Below are positions 1 to 9,500 of a stretch of 64,000 nucleotides of DNA, one piece after another. Position 1 is the stretch's first letter; each line of letters begins with the position of its first letter. Both the position numbers and the translations under genes were made by a program. Origin of the DNA: Streptomyces sp. NBC_01304 (GTDB lineage Bacteria > Actinomycetota > Actinomycetes > Streptomycetales > Streptomycetaceae); NCBI RefSeq assembly GCF_035975855.1, contig NZ_CP109055.1:62001-126000 (forward strand), read 5' to 3'. The notes under the pieces are model-generated. The model was given only the letters and a program-made list of their open reading frames with translations, searched no databases and was not told where the DNA came from.

Positions 1-1
1 T

Positions 2-523
2 CAACTGGCCTTCGCCTGCGCGAAGGCGGTGCGTTCACGTCCGGCCTGGGCGACGCTGGCCGTGGTGGTGACCACCGTCGCCACCACGGCCTTCTTGTTG
101 CCGCAGAGCCTGTATCTGCGCAGTCCGGAATCCCGGCAGGACGACGTCCTGGCTGTCGCTCGCGCGGTGGGGTCTGTTGCCGAGCACCGCGATGCCGTGG
201 TGTATCTGCCCGCGCGTCGAAGGGACTGGCTGCTGGCCACCCGGGAGGTCTACGGCCTGCTCGATGATGTCGCGGCGAAGGTGAGCGTGGAGAACTCAGC
301 CTCCTGGTGGGGTGTGGAATACGGGCCCGCAGAAGTTCGGCAACGCATCCTTCGCCAGCCTCGTCTGATCGTGCTGACCGATCCCCCCGGGGTTGCACAG
401 GATGAGGAAGTTTCCGCCACCGAGCAGGCCAAGCGTCAAGCGATCATTGATTCAGGGCTCATCCGGTGCGACACCAAGGATCTGCCCGGAGCCCGGGTGA
501 TCGTTTACGCCCGCACCTGCTGA
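2..523 (+). CDS. C-terminal part of a membrane glycosyltransferase-like protein
   Basis: The frame is open from the left edge, so only the C-terminus is present. It begins with the end of a hydrophobic helix (about residues 10-35), followed by a soluble tail of about 130 residues with 'VVYLPARRRDWLL' and 'REVYGLLDDVA'. This resembles the extracytoplasmic tail of actinobacterial GT39/ArnT-like mannosyltransferase-type membrane proteins, which transfer sugar from polyprenyl-phosphate donors. It ends in TGA. The catalytic loop lies outside the window, so the family call is an inference from the tail alone. Confidence 0.5.
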   Translation, partial: QLAFACAKAVRSRPAWATLAVVVTTVATTAFLLPQSLYLRSPESRQDDVLAVARAVGSVAEHRDAVVYLPARRRDWLLATREVYGLLDDVAAKVSVENSASWWGVEYGPAEVRQRILRQPRLIVLTDPPGVAQDEEVSATEQAKRQAIIDSGLIRCDTKDLPGARVIVYARTC

Positions 524-649
524 ACATCCTTGAGGCGACGGTGAGTTGCCGCCGCTTCGCTTCCTTCAGGGGCAGCAGCGGCACTGATCCCGGCGGGGAA
601 TGGCCACGCATTGCCCGGATTCGGCGTACCCCAGAGAGCGGAGACCGTG

Positions 650-2074
650 GTGAACGTTCCACCTGCCGACCCGACGTTCGCTTCGAGCCCGAGGGTCTTT
701 CGTGCTGTCCCCTTCCGTGGTGAAACAGCGTCGTCCGTGATCTGTCGTCTCGCGGAGCGGTACGGGCTGGAAGAGCAGGCGCTGCGGCCGTGGTGGCAGT
801 GGAGCAACTCGCGCCCCCGGCACGAGAGCGGGGCCTTGAGGGCTGATGCTGAGGTGCTGCTGAACGCGGCAGGGCGGCAGGTGCTGGCAGGGCTGTGCGG
901 TGTGGAGGAGGGGGTGCTGGGGCGGGCGGTGCCCTCCTGGGAGCACGAGGACGCCGCACTACGTACCGGGGGCGGCGACGGTCCGGTCGCGGTGTGGCGT
1001 GCAGGGGGCACGGTGGCGGGGCCGGTGGCCTTTGGCTGCCGCTTGTGTGCCGCCCGGCGATCGGGGACGGCGGTGCGATGGGTGCGGTATGCGGCGCGGT
1101 GGGAGCGGGTGTGCGTACGGCACGAGCGGTGGCTGCAGGACGCAGACGCTGGCCAGGAGTTGGAGCATCTGGATCTGCGTGGTGTGCCGGAGGTGATCGC
1201 GGCGCAGCGTAGGTGGGTGGGTGTGGCGCGGCGGGCAGTGCGCGCCGAGGCGGAGCCGGGGCGGGTGTTCGCGCTGGCGTATGCGGTGGTGGCCCGGTGG
1301 TGGGAGCAAGCGCTGCACTGGGAGCAGGAGAAGGTCTGACCGCGGCGGCTGCACCAGGTGGCGGGCGGCAACGCGGGCGGGGCATTGGAGCAGTGGCGGA
1401 TCGTCGGGCGTGATGCGGTCGTCTTCCCCGAGGTGGTCGCTGTCGCGGACGCGTTGCTGGATCCGGTCATGGCGCAGCTGGTGTGGGTCGACAGCGGAGC
1501 TGAGCGGCCGCGGCCGCTGCCTGCCGACGGGGCGTTCTGCCGAGGGCTGGGTGAGCGGGTGGGCCGGCCGTGGCTGGGCCTGCTGGCCGCGACCGATCCC
1601 GGCAGCCCACTGTTCGCCTGGATGGGAGCGGTTGTACGGGCGCGCCGTTATGGGGGTCAGTCGGTCGAGTATGCGGATGATCCGTGGTGGGTGCGCCAGG
1701 AGCATCAACCCGCGACTATGGCCGGTCAGTTGCGGGTGGTGGTGAAGGAGAAGAAGGCGCCGGGGTCGGGCACCCGGTGGCGCGCCACGGTGGCGGCGGA
1801 GCAGCGCATGTGGATCGAGAAGCTCATCGGCGATGCCGGGGAGCAGCTGACTCAGCTGCGCGGGAGGCATGCCGGGTCTACCGCTGAGACTGCTCGGTAT
1901 CTGCTGCAGAACCTCACTCGCAGCGCCGGCCTGCTCGACCGGGCGCTGCACCAGACCATTGTGGCGGCGGTGAACGCCGGGGTGTCGCTTGAGGACGTCG
2001 CCCAGTGGACAGGTCTGCCCGTTGAGGCTGTGGCGGAAGTGGCAGGCGCCCACGGGGAAGACACCGGAGAGTGA
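650..2074 (+). pseudogene. tniQ: TniQ-family target-site protein of a Tn7-like element, split by a stop codon
   Basis: TniQ proteins bind the target site and recruit Tn7-like transposases. The N-terminal half has the family's opening pattern (PFRGETASSVICRLAERYG) and a zinc-ligand set (CRLC, then CVRHERW). TGA at 1337-1339 interrupts the frame, but the same frame stays open to 2074 with a helical DNA-binding-like C-terminus (VSLEDVAQWTGLPVEAVAE). One base change of a Trp codon (TGG to TGA) would explain it. The start at GTG 650 follows a purine-rich GGAG; TTG 611 is an alternative. Without readthrough only about 229 residues are made, including the zinc region. Its position upstream of tnsA is unusual, because tniQ normally follows tnsC. 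Confidence 0.75.
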
Positions 2075-2112
2075 GTGGTCATTCGTTGTGCATCACTGCG
2101 GGGAGCACAACG

Positions 2113-2454
2113 ATGGGAGTCATGGCCTCTGAACAACCGCCGACCAGACCCGTCGATGACACCGCGAACGGTCTCGTTGCGTGCCCGTGCTGCTTCCAGC
2201 GAACGCTGGAGGAACAGGCAAACTTCGAGATCTGCCCCGAGTGCGGCTGGGAGGACGACGGGCAGGACGATGCGGATGCTCACATCGTCCGGGGCGGGCC
2301 CAACGGCTGGCTGAGCTTGGCACAGGCCCGGTTGGAATATCTGGAGGAAGTAGCCGAGGGACGCGACGAGTCCATGACCCGCGGCGGTGAGGGGCTGTGG
2401 TTGTCAGAAGCACGGCGCCAGAGTCCGGACGCAGCTGATGAGGGCGGCCTCTGA
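2113..2454 (+). CDS. CPCC-type cysteine-rich small protein
   Basis: This 113-residue protein has a CPCC motif, then ICPECGWEDDGQD and GGPNGWLSLAQAR. That is the layout of the cysteine-rich CPCC domain: two CxxC pairs that probably bind zinc, an acidic stretch and a GGPN loop. The function of the family is not known; members often sit in immunity-like or mobile contexts. The start at ATG 2113 follows a GGGAG; a second ATG at 2122 is possible. It lies between tniQ and tnsA, where it could be cargo or host sequence trapped between two element remnants. Confidence 0.75.
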   Translation: MGVMASEQPPTRPVDDTANGLVACPCCFQRTLEEQANFEICPECGWEDDGQDDADAHIVRGGPNGWLSLAQARLEYLEEVAEGRDESMTRGGEGLWLSEARRQSPDAADEGGL

Positions 2455-2496
2455 CACAGCTTGGCGGAAGACGACGGAGGCTGAGTGCCGGGGTTT

Positions 2497-2515
2497 CATC
2501 AACGCTTAGTTGATG
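2497..2515. repeat. Small palindrome between the CPCC gene and tnsA
   Basis: CATCAA and TTGATG flank a 7-base spacer inside a 256-bp gene-free gap that is less GC-rich than its neighbours. It could be a transposon-end protein site, an operator or a weak terminator. Nothing else stands out in 2455-2710. Confidence 0.3.
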
Positions 2516-2710
2516 CGGTACCGCTTTGTGACCGGTATTGCTGAAACTACGTTGCGCGGGCGTGGGGACGGCTTGGCTGGGCGGGTGACTAGAGCTGGCA
2601 GCCCGGGTGGCCGGGCACAGGGGTGGGATGGGCTGGGCGGTGCGGGGTTCGAGGCGGCCTTCTGTGATCCCGCGGGTGTAGTGGTGCAGCAGCGGTAGGC
2701 GGATTCCGCG

Positions 2711-3442
2711 ATGGCGGTGGCCTTCGAGGATTTGCCTCCGGTGTCCGCGTTCCCGGTGATTCCGGGGCGGCGGTGGGGTCCGGGGCTGTGGTGGTCGGCG
2801 ACGACCGGCCGTCATGTGGCGTCGGGTTCAAATGCGATGCGGACGCAGTTGATGGTCCTGGACCGTGATCCGCGGGTGGTGGGCATGGCGGGGCGTCCGG
2901 TGCGGCTGCTGTGGCGCAATGGGCGTGGGCAGGTGCGCTCGTGGGTGCCGCAGCTCTTTGCCCGCTACGCCGACGGCAGGGGGCTGCTGGCCGACTGTCC
3001 CAGCCATGCCGAGGCAGGCGGTGAACGGGCATGGAAGGCTGCTGTGGCGGTGTCCGCGGCGTGTGCAGACATCGGCTGGGCGTATCGGCGTCTGGAGCCG
3101 CTGGATGAGGTGCTGGCGGCGAACCTGAAGTGGCTGGCCGGCTACCGGCATTCCCGCAACCGAGGCCGCGAGGGTCTCGCCGAGGCGGTGCGGGATGCCT
3201 TCGCGTGCCCGCGGCCGCTGATCGAGGGCGTGAAATCGGTGGGTGATCCGTTCGAGGTCCTACCGGTCGTCTTTCATGCGCTGTGGCGTGCCGAGTTGGC
3301 GGTGTCGCTGGATGTGCCGCTGCATGAGCGGGTCCTGGTCGGCCCGGGCGACAGGCAGGGCACAGGCGGTACAGAGACGGCTGCCGATCACCTGGCAGAG
3401 TCGGTGACTGGGCGTGGGCGTTGGGTTGGGGCGGGCGAGTGA
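2711..3442 (+). CDS. tnsA: TnsA-like endonuclease subunit of a Tn7-like transposase
   Basis: This 243-residue protein resembles the actinobacterial TnsA-like heteromeric transposase subunit, which cuts the 5' ends of the transposon while TnsB joins the 3' ends. It shows the RxWGPGLWWSATTGRHVASGS opening and a restriction-endonuclease-like core. Its stop codon overlaps the GTG start of the downstream tnsB (GTGA), so the two are probably translationally coupled. It appears full length. The call rests on overall pattern and on neighbouring tnsB and tniQ; exact catalytic residues were not assigned. Confidence 0.65.
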   Translation: MAVAFEDLPPVSAFPVIPGRRWGPGLWWSATTGRHVASGSNAMRTQLMVLDRDPRVVGMAGRPVRLLWRNGRGQVRSWVPQLFARYADGRGLLADCPSHAEAGGERAWKAAVAVSAACADIGWAYRRLEPLDEVLAANLKWLAGYRHSRNRGREGLAEAVRDAFACPRPLIEGVKSVGDPFEVLPVVFHALWRAELAVSLDVPLHERVLVGPGDRQGTGGTETAADHLAESVTGRGRWVGAGE

Positions 3443-5256
3443 GCGGGCAGCGCCAGGGGCGCCGGCCTGTGGTGCGGGTCGGGGCGCACGTTCGCTTCCG
3501 TGGGGTGAAGTGGCAGGTCATCGCGCTGGCCGGGCAGGAGATCCGCCTTCTGGGGGCGGAGGGCGAGGGGGAGGTCGCCCTTGCCGGGCATCTGTTCGCC
3601 GACCCCGGCTTCGCTGTCGTCGGGGAGCAGGTTCCGCAAGCGGCGCCGCAGTGGGGGCTGTTCGAGACCGCGCCGGCCGCGGCCCGGGACAAGGCGCTGA
3701 CCTGGCTGCGGCACATCCGAGAGGTCGAATCCGGTCTTCCCGACGGGTCGGGCAGCACGGGGACGGTGCGGTCGCAGTACGCCCCCGAGCGGTTCACGCT
3801 GGCCGAGCGGGAGCAGGCCAAGGCCGAGGAGTTGACCGCGCTCGGCTATGGGCGGGTATCCAGGACGACGGTGCAGCGGATGCGGCTGGCCTACCGCAAG
3901 CAGGGGCTGTGGGGGCTGGTCGACCACCGCACCACTCGCAGCCACAGCCGCACCGGGCGGACCGACGAACGGGTTGTTGCCGCCGTACGCGAAGCGCTCG
4001 GCCGTCAGCGCGGCCGCTCCAAGGGCACGGTCAACGCGCTGTTCCCCGTGGCCAAGCGGATCCTGGCCGCCCGGCATGGTGCGGGCACGGTGCCGGTGCC
4101 GTCCCAGGCCACGCTGTACCGGCTCGTGACCGCTCTCGCCCGCCCCGGCGAGATGCCCACCAGTCCCGTACGGGCGACGCCCTCCAGCTATGAGGGGCGG
4201 GCCTACTACCCCACGGTGGCGCTGCGGCCGGGTGAGCAGGTCCAGATCGACACCACGCGCCTGGACGTGTTCGCTCTGTTCGACGACGGCACCCCGGCAC
4301 GTCCTGAACTCACCATTGCGGTCGATGTTGCCTCGCGCGCGATCCTCGCTGCCGTGTTGTGTCCCCAGGCGACCAAGGCCGTGGATGCGGCGCTGCTGCT
4401 GGCGGAGATGGCCGTCCCGCACCCGGCCCGCCCCACCTGGCCCGATATCTGGCGCATGGACCGCTCGCCGCTGCTGCCCCACCAACGTCTGCGCGAGCGC
4501 GATGAGCGGCTGGAGGGGGCGGCCGCCCGGCCGGTCGTCGTCCCCGAGACGATCGTGGTCGACCGGGGGAAAGTCTTCATCTCCCGGGCGTTCACCGCCG
4601 CCTGCGAAACCCTCGGCATCAGCGTGCAGCCCGCCCCGCCCCACGCGCCCACCGCCAAGGGCATCGTCGAGCGGACCTTCGGCACGATCAACGATCTGTT
4701 CTGCCAGCACCTGCCCGGCTACACCGGCTCCGACGTGACCCGCCGCGGCCCGGACGCCGAAGGTGAAGCCTGCTACAGCATCGCCCAACTCCAAGACCTC
4801 CTCGATGAATGGCTCGTCGCCTACCACCACCGGCCCCACGAAGGGCTGCGCCACCCGCAGCTGGCACTCAGCCTCGAAGGCATGCACGGCAGACCAGCCC
4901 AGTGCAGGTCTGTGCCCGCCAGAACACAGGGCGGTTCGCAGCGCGGCAAGGTCCTCGGGATTCGCGTGATCAGCGTTCATGGCGCCCAGAAGTACCACCA
5001 CCCACTGACACCAGTCGACGGGCGTGGCCTCTGCCACCCTGCCCCCTCCCCCTTTCAAGATCAGGAGTCAGCAACAGCGCCGGCCAGCACATCCACTACG
5101 CCACTCGCGCCCTCGCCCCCCACGGAGAACGCGCATGACCCCGATGCTCGACCTCGCACTCACACAGGACGCCCTGGTGATCCTCATCGGCCCGTCCGGG
5201 GCCGGGAAGTCCACGCTGGCCAGCACCTGGCCCACCTCCCAGGTCCTCTCGCTTGA
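3439..5256 (+). pseudogene. tnsB: TnsB/Mu-type DDE transposase with lost C-terminus
   Basis: The integrase-fold catalytic domain is complete: Asp271 in VQIDTTRLDVF, Asp375 in VVDRGKVFISRAF and Glu411 in AKGIVERTFGTIN, preceded by helix-turn-helix regions. Homology stops abruptly near 4870 after YHHRPHEGLRHP. The rest of the frame (about 125 residues) is low-complexity read-through of unrelated DNA, and the opposite strand there carries a better gene start. The C-terminal domain that contacts TnsC and assembles the strand-transfer complex is missing, so activity is unlikely. The GTG start overlaps the tnsA stop. No tnsC ATPase gene is present in the window. Confidence 0.75.
4872..5037 (-). pseudogene. 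5' end of an unidentified gene joined to the broken end of tnsB
   Basis: On the minus strand a GTG at 5037 follows a strong AAAGGGGGAGG ribosome site. It opens about 55 residues of plausible protein (VAEATPVDWCQW, then NPEDLAALRTAL) before running into antisense tnsB near 4870. The plus-strand reading of the same DNA looks non-coding. This is the truncated start of a gene reading towards tnsB, so the junction is a deletion or rearrangement point. The product is not recognised. Confidence 0.45.
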
Positions 5257-6073
5257 TGCTCTGCGCGGCGCAGTGGCCGATGACCCTGGATGCCAGGAGG
5301 CGACCGCCGCCGCCGTCGACGTTCTGCAGTTGCTCCTGGAGCGCCGGATGGCCCGGAAGCTCAATACGGTCATCGACGCGACGAACGCGATCAGCCATCA
5401 CAGGAAACCTCTGGTCGCCGTCGCGAAACGGCACGGCATGCCCGCCATCGCAGTCCTGATGGCCACCCCGGTCGACGTGTGCGTAGAACGGCAGGGCCCG
5501 CGCCCGGCGAACCGGGCCGTGCCCGAGGACACCGTGCGCGCGCAGCACAAGGCCGCGCTCCACTCACGCCAGTCGCTGCGCGAGGAGGGCTTCGACGATG
5601 TCGTGTTCGCAGACAGCCTGTACCGGCTGGAGCCCTATCTGGAGCGCTTGAGCGAGACCCGGAACGCCGACCTCGGCAGGGACGGCAACGAGGGCCTGGG
5701 CGACCTGCTGCTCGTCCGCCGCCTCTTCGGGCCGGAGATCCTGCCGCTGTGGCGGTGGAAGCCCGGCTCGGATGTGGCCGGCGGCGACCGCGTCGCCGAG
5801 GTCCGCCTCGGCCAGCAATGCCTCACCCTCGCCCTGCGCACCGACGTTGACGGCGAAGGCGACATCGGACGCCCGTCCACCGTTTCTCCGTCACGTCCGC
5901 GTTGCGGTGCGCCGCGCCGAGCGCCATCGGATCAGCGCGTGCGCCACGGCCGGGCGGCGTCCGTGCCCTGGCTGCCGGGCACGACCGAGGACGTCACGTT
6001 CGAGCTGAACGGCATCGGCCACACCTTCCCCGCGGGACACCGCATCCGCCTCGCGGTCTCCTCCGCGTACTGA
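5135..6073 (+). CDS. P-loop kinase (AAA/polynucleotide-kinase-like), fused at its end to a hydrolase remnant
   Basis: The start at ATG 5135 follows GGAG. The Walker A motif is GPSGAGKST near residue 14, and then come VIDATN, a kinase-type second motif, and a basic GPRPANRAVPED lid segment, as in ATP-dependent polynucleotide or small-molecule kinases. Homology seems to end near GEGDIG (about base 5862). The last 70 residues run in frame into the C-terminal domain of an X-prolyl dipeptidase/CocE-type hydrolase, ending at a TGA that itself looks like a mutated Trp codon. The C-terminal half of the kinase protein is probably missing. Substrate unknown. Confidence 0.65.
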   Translation: MTPMLDLALTQDALVILIGPSGAGKSTLASTWPTSQVLSLDALRGAVADDPGCQEATAAAVDVLQLLLERRMARKLNTVIDATNAISHHRKPLVAVAKRHGMPAIAVLMATPVDVCVERQGPRPANRAVPEDTVRAQHKAALHSRQSLREEGFDDVVFADSLYRLEPYLERLSETRNADLGRDGNEGLGDLLLVRRLFGPEILPLWRWKPGSDVAGGDRVAEVRLGQQCLTLALRTDVDGEGDIGRPSTVSPSRPRCGAPRRAPSDQRVRHGRAASVPWLPGTTEDVTFELNGIGHTFPAGHRIRLAVSSAY

Positions 6074-6597
6074 CCCTGGATCTGGCCGCAGCCCGACTCC
6101 GAGGCCGACTTCACCCTGGACCCGGTGGGCAGCTCACTCGAACTCCCGGTGCACGCGGGCGACTTGGGTGCGTCGGCCACCTTCGGCGAACCGGAGCAGT
6201 CCGAACCGCTGGGCGTCGTGTACCCGGCCTCGCTGGAGGAACAGCGGCCCGAGCGCCTCGTCGTACGGGACGTCGCGAAGGGCTCGAGTGGCGCCTGGAG
6301 GTCGACCCGCGCTACGGCGGCACGCGCGTGTACCCGGACGGCCTGGAGTGCACCGAGGACGCCCTGGAGACGTACGTGATCAACGAGAGCGATCCACTGT
6401 CGGCCCGGACGCGCTCGGACTGGTCGATCCGGCTGCACCGGCCGGAGCTGGCGTGGGACGCGACGGTGGACACGCGGTCCGAGATCGCCTGCACGCGGAC
6501 GGAGTTCATCACGTCGAGCGAGGTGGTGTGCCGGGACGGCGGAGAGATGGTGTTCCACCGGTCGTGGGAGGAGCGGATTCCTCGGACAGCCGGGTGA
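5945..6597 (+). pseudogene. C-terminal remnant of a CocE/NonD-family (X-Pro dipeptidyl-peptidase-like) hydrolase
   Basis: The segment encodes the beta-rich C-terminal domain of serine hydrolases of the CocE/NonD family: TFPAGHRIRLAVSSAY, then WRLEVDPRYGGTRVYPDGL, and the terminal VFHRSWEERIPRTAG. The catalytic alpha/beta domain is absent. TGA at 6071-6073 replaces an expected Trp, and near 6277 the frame shifts from that of the kinase to the one ending at 6597. Its last 89 bases overlap the 3' end of the convergent SAV_2336 gene. It is a dead fragment. Confidence 0.75.
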
Positions 6598-9500
6598 GTT
6601 CGGCACGGATCGCCGCGACGAGCGGGTGGGCCCTGCCCAGGGTGTGGACCGTCGCGTCCAGGGCGTCCTGGAAGTAGTCGACGCGGGCCTCGCCGGTGGC
6701 CTCGTCCGCGCGCGTGAGCCTGCGCAGCAGACCCGGAAGGTCCCCGCCCTGCTCCAACTCCTCGACCTGGCCGGGCGCGAGGGCGAGGGCGGTCGGGATG
6801 CGCCGCAGCGCCGACTCGACGATCAGCCAGCGCTTGGCCAGGTCCCGGCCGGGCGTCGCCTGCCGGGCGCGCTCGGCGAGCAGCACTCCCTCGGGGTCGC
6901 CCTCCCCCACCAGGTGCAGGGCGGCCCGGTGGTACAGCTCGGCCAGGGCCGGGGTGTCCTCCCGTGGCGGCACTTCGCAGGACAGGGCCAGGACGTACGG
7001 GGCGATCAGCGCGTCGTCCCCCTCCCCGTGGGCGGCGAGCAGCTCGGCGGCGGCCGCCCAGGGATACAAGGCCCGCATGGCGACGCGCGCGGCCTGAGCG
7101 GTGCGGACGGCGCTCCACTCGCCGGGCGGGTCCAGCCGGGCGAGCCCCGCGGCGTGCAGCGCCTGCGCCGCCGAATCGATGTGGTACGCGGACGGGGTGC
7201 GGTGGCGCAGCGGCTCGAAGAGGCGGCGATCGACGCGGGGTCCCAGCCAGGCGAGCAGTCCCAGGAACCGGGACGGCCCCGGCCCCGTCGGCTCGGCACG
7301 CTGCGCCACCGACTCGCCCCGCACGCTCTGGTAGGTGTTGGTCGGCAGCCCCTTGCCGCGGCGGGCCGTCATCAGGATCCGGCCGCGGGGGTACGCGGCC
7401 GAGAGCCGGAGTGCCTCCGCGCCGCTCTGCGCCCCGTCGAGGACCAGCAACCAGTGGGCGTGGGTGACCAGTTGGCGGGCGAGCCGCACGGACGGCTCGA
7501 TGCCGCGCGCCGCGTCCAGCCACCACACGAGTTCGTACTCCGCCAGGTGCTCGTGGGCGTACCACAGCGCGGTCGCCGACTTGCCCGAGAGGCCCTGGCC
7601 GTACAGGGTGCAGACCTCCTCCCCTGCCTCGTACGACAGGTCGAGCCAGGCCTTGGCGGCCTCCGAGACGGTGCTGTCGTCGTCGCCGAGTGCGGGCAGG
7701 TTGTGCAGGGCGGGGGCGGCCTCGCGGACGCTGCTCAGGACGGCCCGGAAGTCGGGGTCGTCGCTGAACGCGGACGTCTCGACCAGCGGCAGGTTCCCCG
7801 GGGCGATCGTGTTCGGCGAGACCCCGGCGAGCGCGCCGCCCGAGAAGACCAGGACACCGGGGGCGGCGTCCTCGACACCGCCCGGCAGCTCCTGCCGGTC
7901 GACGACGACCAGGCGCTGCGGGCCGCCTTTCAGATCACGCCGCAGGCCGCCCCGTGCCGTCCTGCCGCCCGTGCGCCCGCACCAGGCGATGTCCGCCGGG
8001 CTCCGCACCCCGCTCGCCCGCAGCCCGCCCCAGTCCACCGGCCGCACCGGCGTGCCGTGCACGTCTCCGCGCGTGCGCACCAGTGCCACGAGGGGCGAGC
8101 GCAGCCCCCACATCGCCTGCTGCCACACGATGTCCCCGACACCCGCGCGGCCGGACGGGTCCTCGACCCTGACCCCCACCCGCGCGGGGAACACGGCGGG
8201 CAGCACCGTCAGCACCAGGCGGTTGCCCACCAGGTATCCGGTCCGCGGCGGCAGGGCGGACCCGCTCACCAGGACCAGCCTGTCCAGAGCCGGGTCCGTC
8301 ACCTCGGGTACTTCCTTCTTCGCGAACGGCCTTTTGCCCGGCGGCAGTTGGAACGTCCCCTCCGGCGTCGCCACCAGCGCCGGGAAGTCCTTGCGCTGCC
8401 CCAGGCGAGGCGTGATGTAGCGGGAGACCTCGGCCACGGTGCGGCGGCTGTCGGCGGCCGACACCGTCGCCATGAGGAGTTCGCGCATCTCGGGTGCGAA
8501 GCCGTACGCGTCGTACGCGATCCTGCCGCCCTTGCCGTCGAGGGCGGGCTCGACCCGCATCAGCCCGCCGAGCAGGACCTCCGCGAGGCAGGCCGGGCTG
8601 GAGCCCGGGGCGACGGCGGCCTGGACGACGCGCATCACCGGCAGGGTGAGCGGGTCGATGGAGGCCAGGTGCCCGGCGAGGGTGTAGGCGTCGGTGGAGA
8701 CGGCGTCGCGGAAGGAGAGCAGTCGCTGCTCGGGCGTCGCGGGCAGGGCGCGGCGCCGCTTCGGGCGCGGCTCCGGCTGCCGGGCCGCGTCGATCACGCG
8801 CAGCCGCGCGGTGCCGCCGTCCCTGGCGACCAGTTCGGCCCACGGCCGCAGCTCCCAGTCGACCAGCTCCAGCACGGGTACGGGGACGCCCAGCGGCGGC
8901 GCGAGCCGGCGCGGCAGCAGGGTGTCGCGGGCGTACATGGCGCGGGCCGCGGGGGCGAGGCCGCGGCTGCGCACGGTCAGCCGGGAGGCGTTCAGGCCGG
9001 TCCGCGGCCACAGCCGGGCGGGCAGCGGGTCGAGCACGGCGGTGTGGCACAGCCGGGCCCAGCGGGCGAGATGGCGGCGGGCCTCGCCCGAGCGCCAGCC
9101 CTCGCCGACGCCGTCCGAGACGACGAGGACGACGGTGCGAGCCGGCGCGGTGACGAGCCCGTCGACCGGGGTGGTGCGGCGCGCGCTGCCGGGGTCGTAC
9201 GGCGTGCCGCGCACCGAGCGGAAGATGCCGAACCCGGCGAGCAGCGCGGCCAGTTGGCGGCTCGTGTCCTGCCACACGCGCAGCGACAGGCCGTCGTCCA
9301 GGGCGACGACGAGGTCGAGCCAGCGGGCGCGCTCGGGGCGCAGGACCAGGTCGAAGACGCCGTTGTCGGCGATGGACTCGGCGGTGGCCACCTCGTCGAG
9401 GACGAGACGGCGGCTGGACGCCGCGGTGCGGCCGAGCGGACGCAGCGCCCGCGCCACGTCCAACGGCCGCTGCAGGCCGGGCGCCGAGGGGATCCGGACG

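Noticed and set aside
3388..5058. 556-codon minus-strand frame opposite tnsB
   Set aside because: Only the first 55 codons after GTG 5037 look real; the remainder is antisense to the DDE domain.
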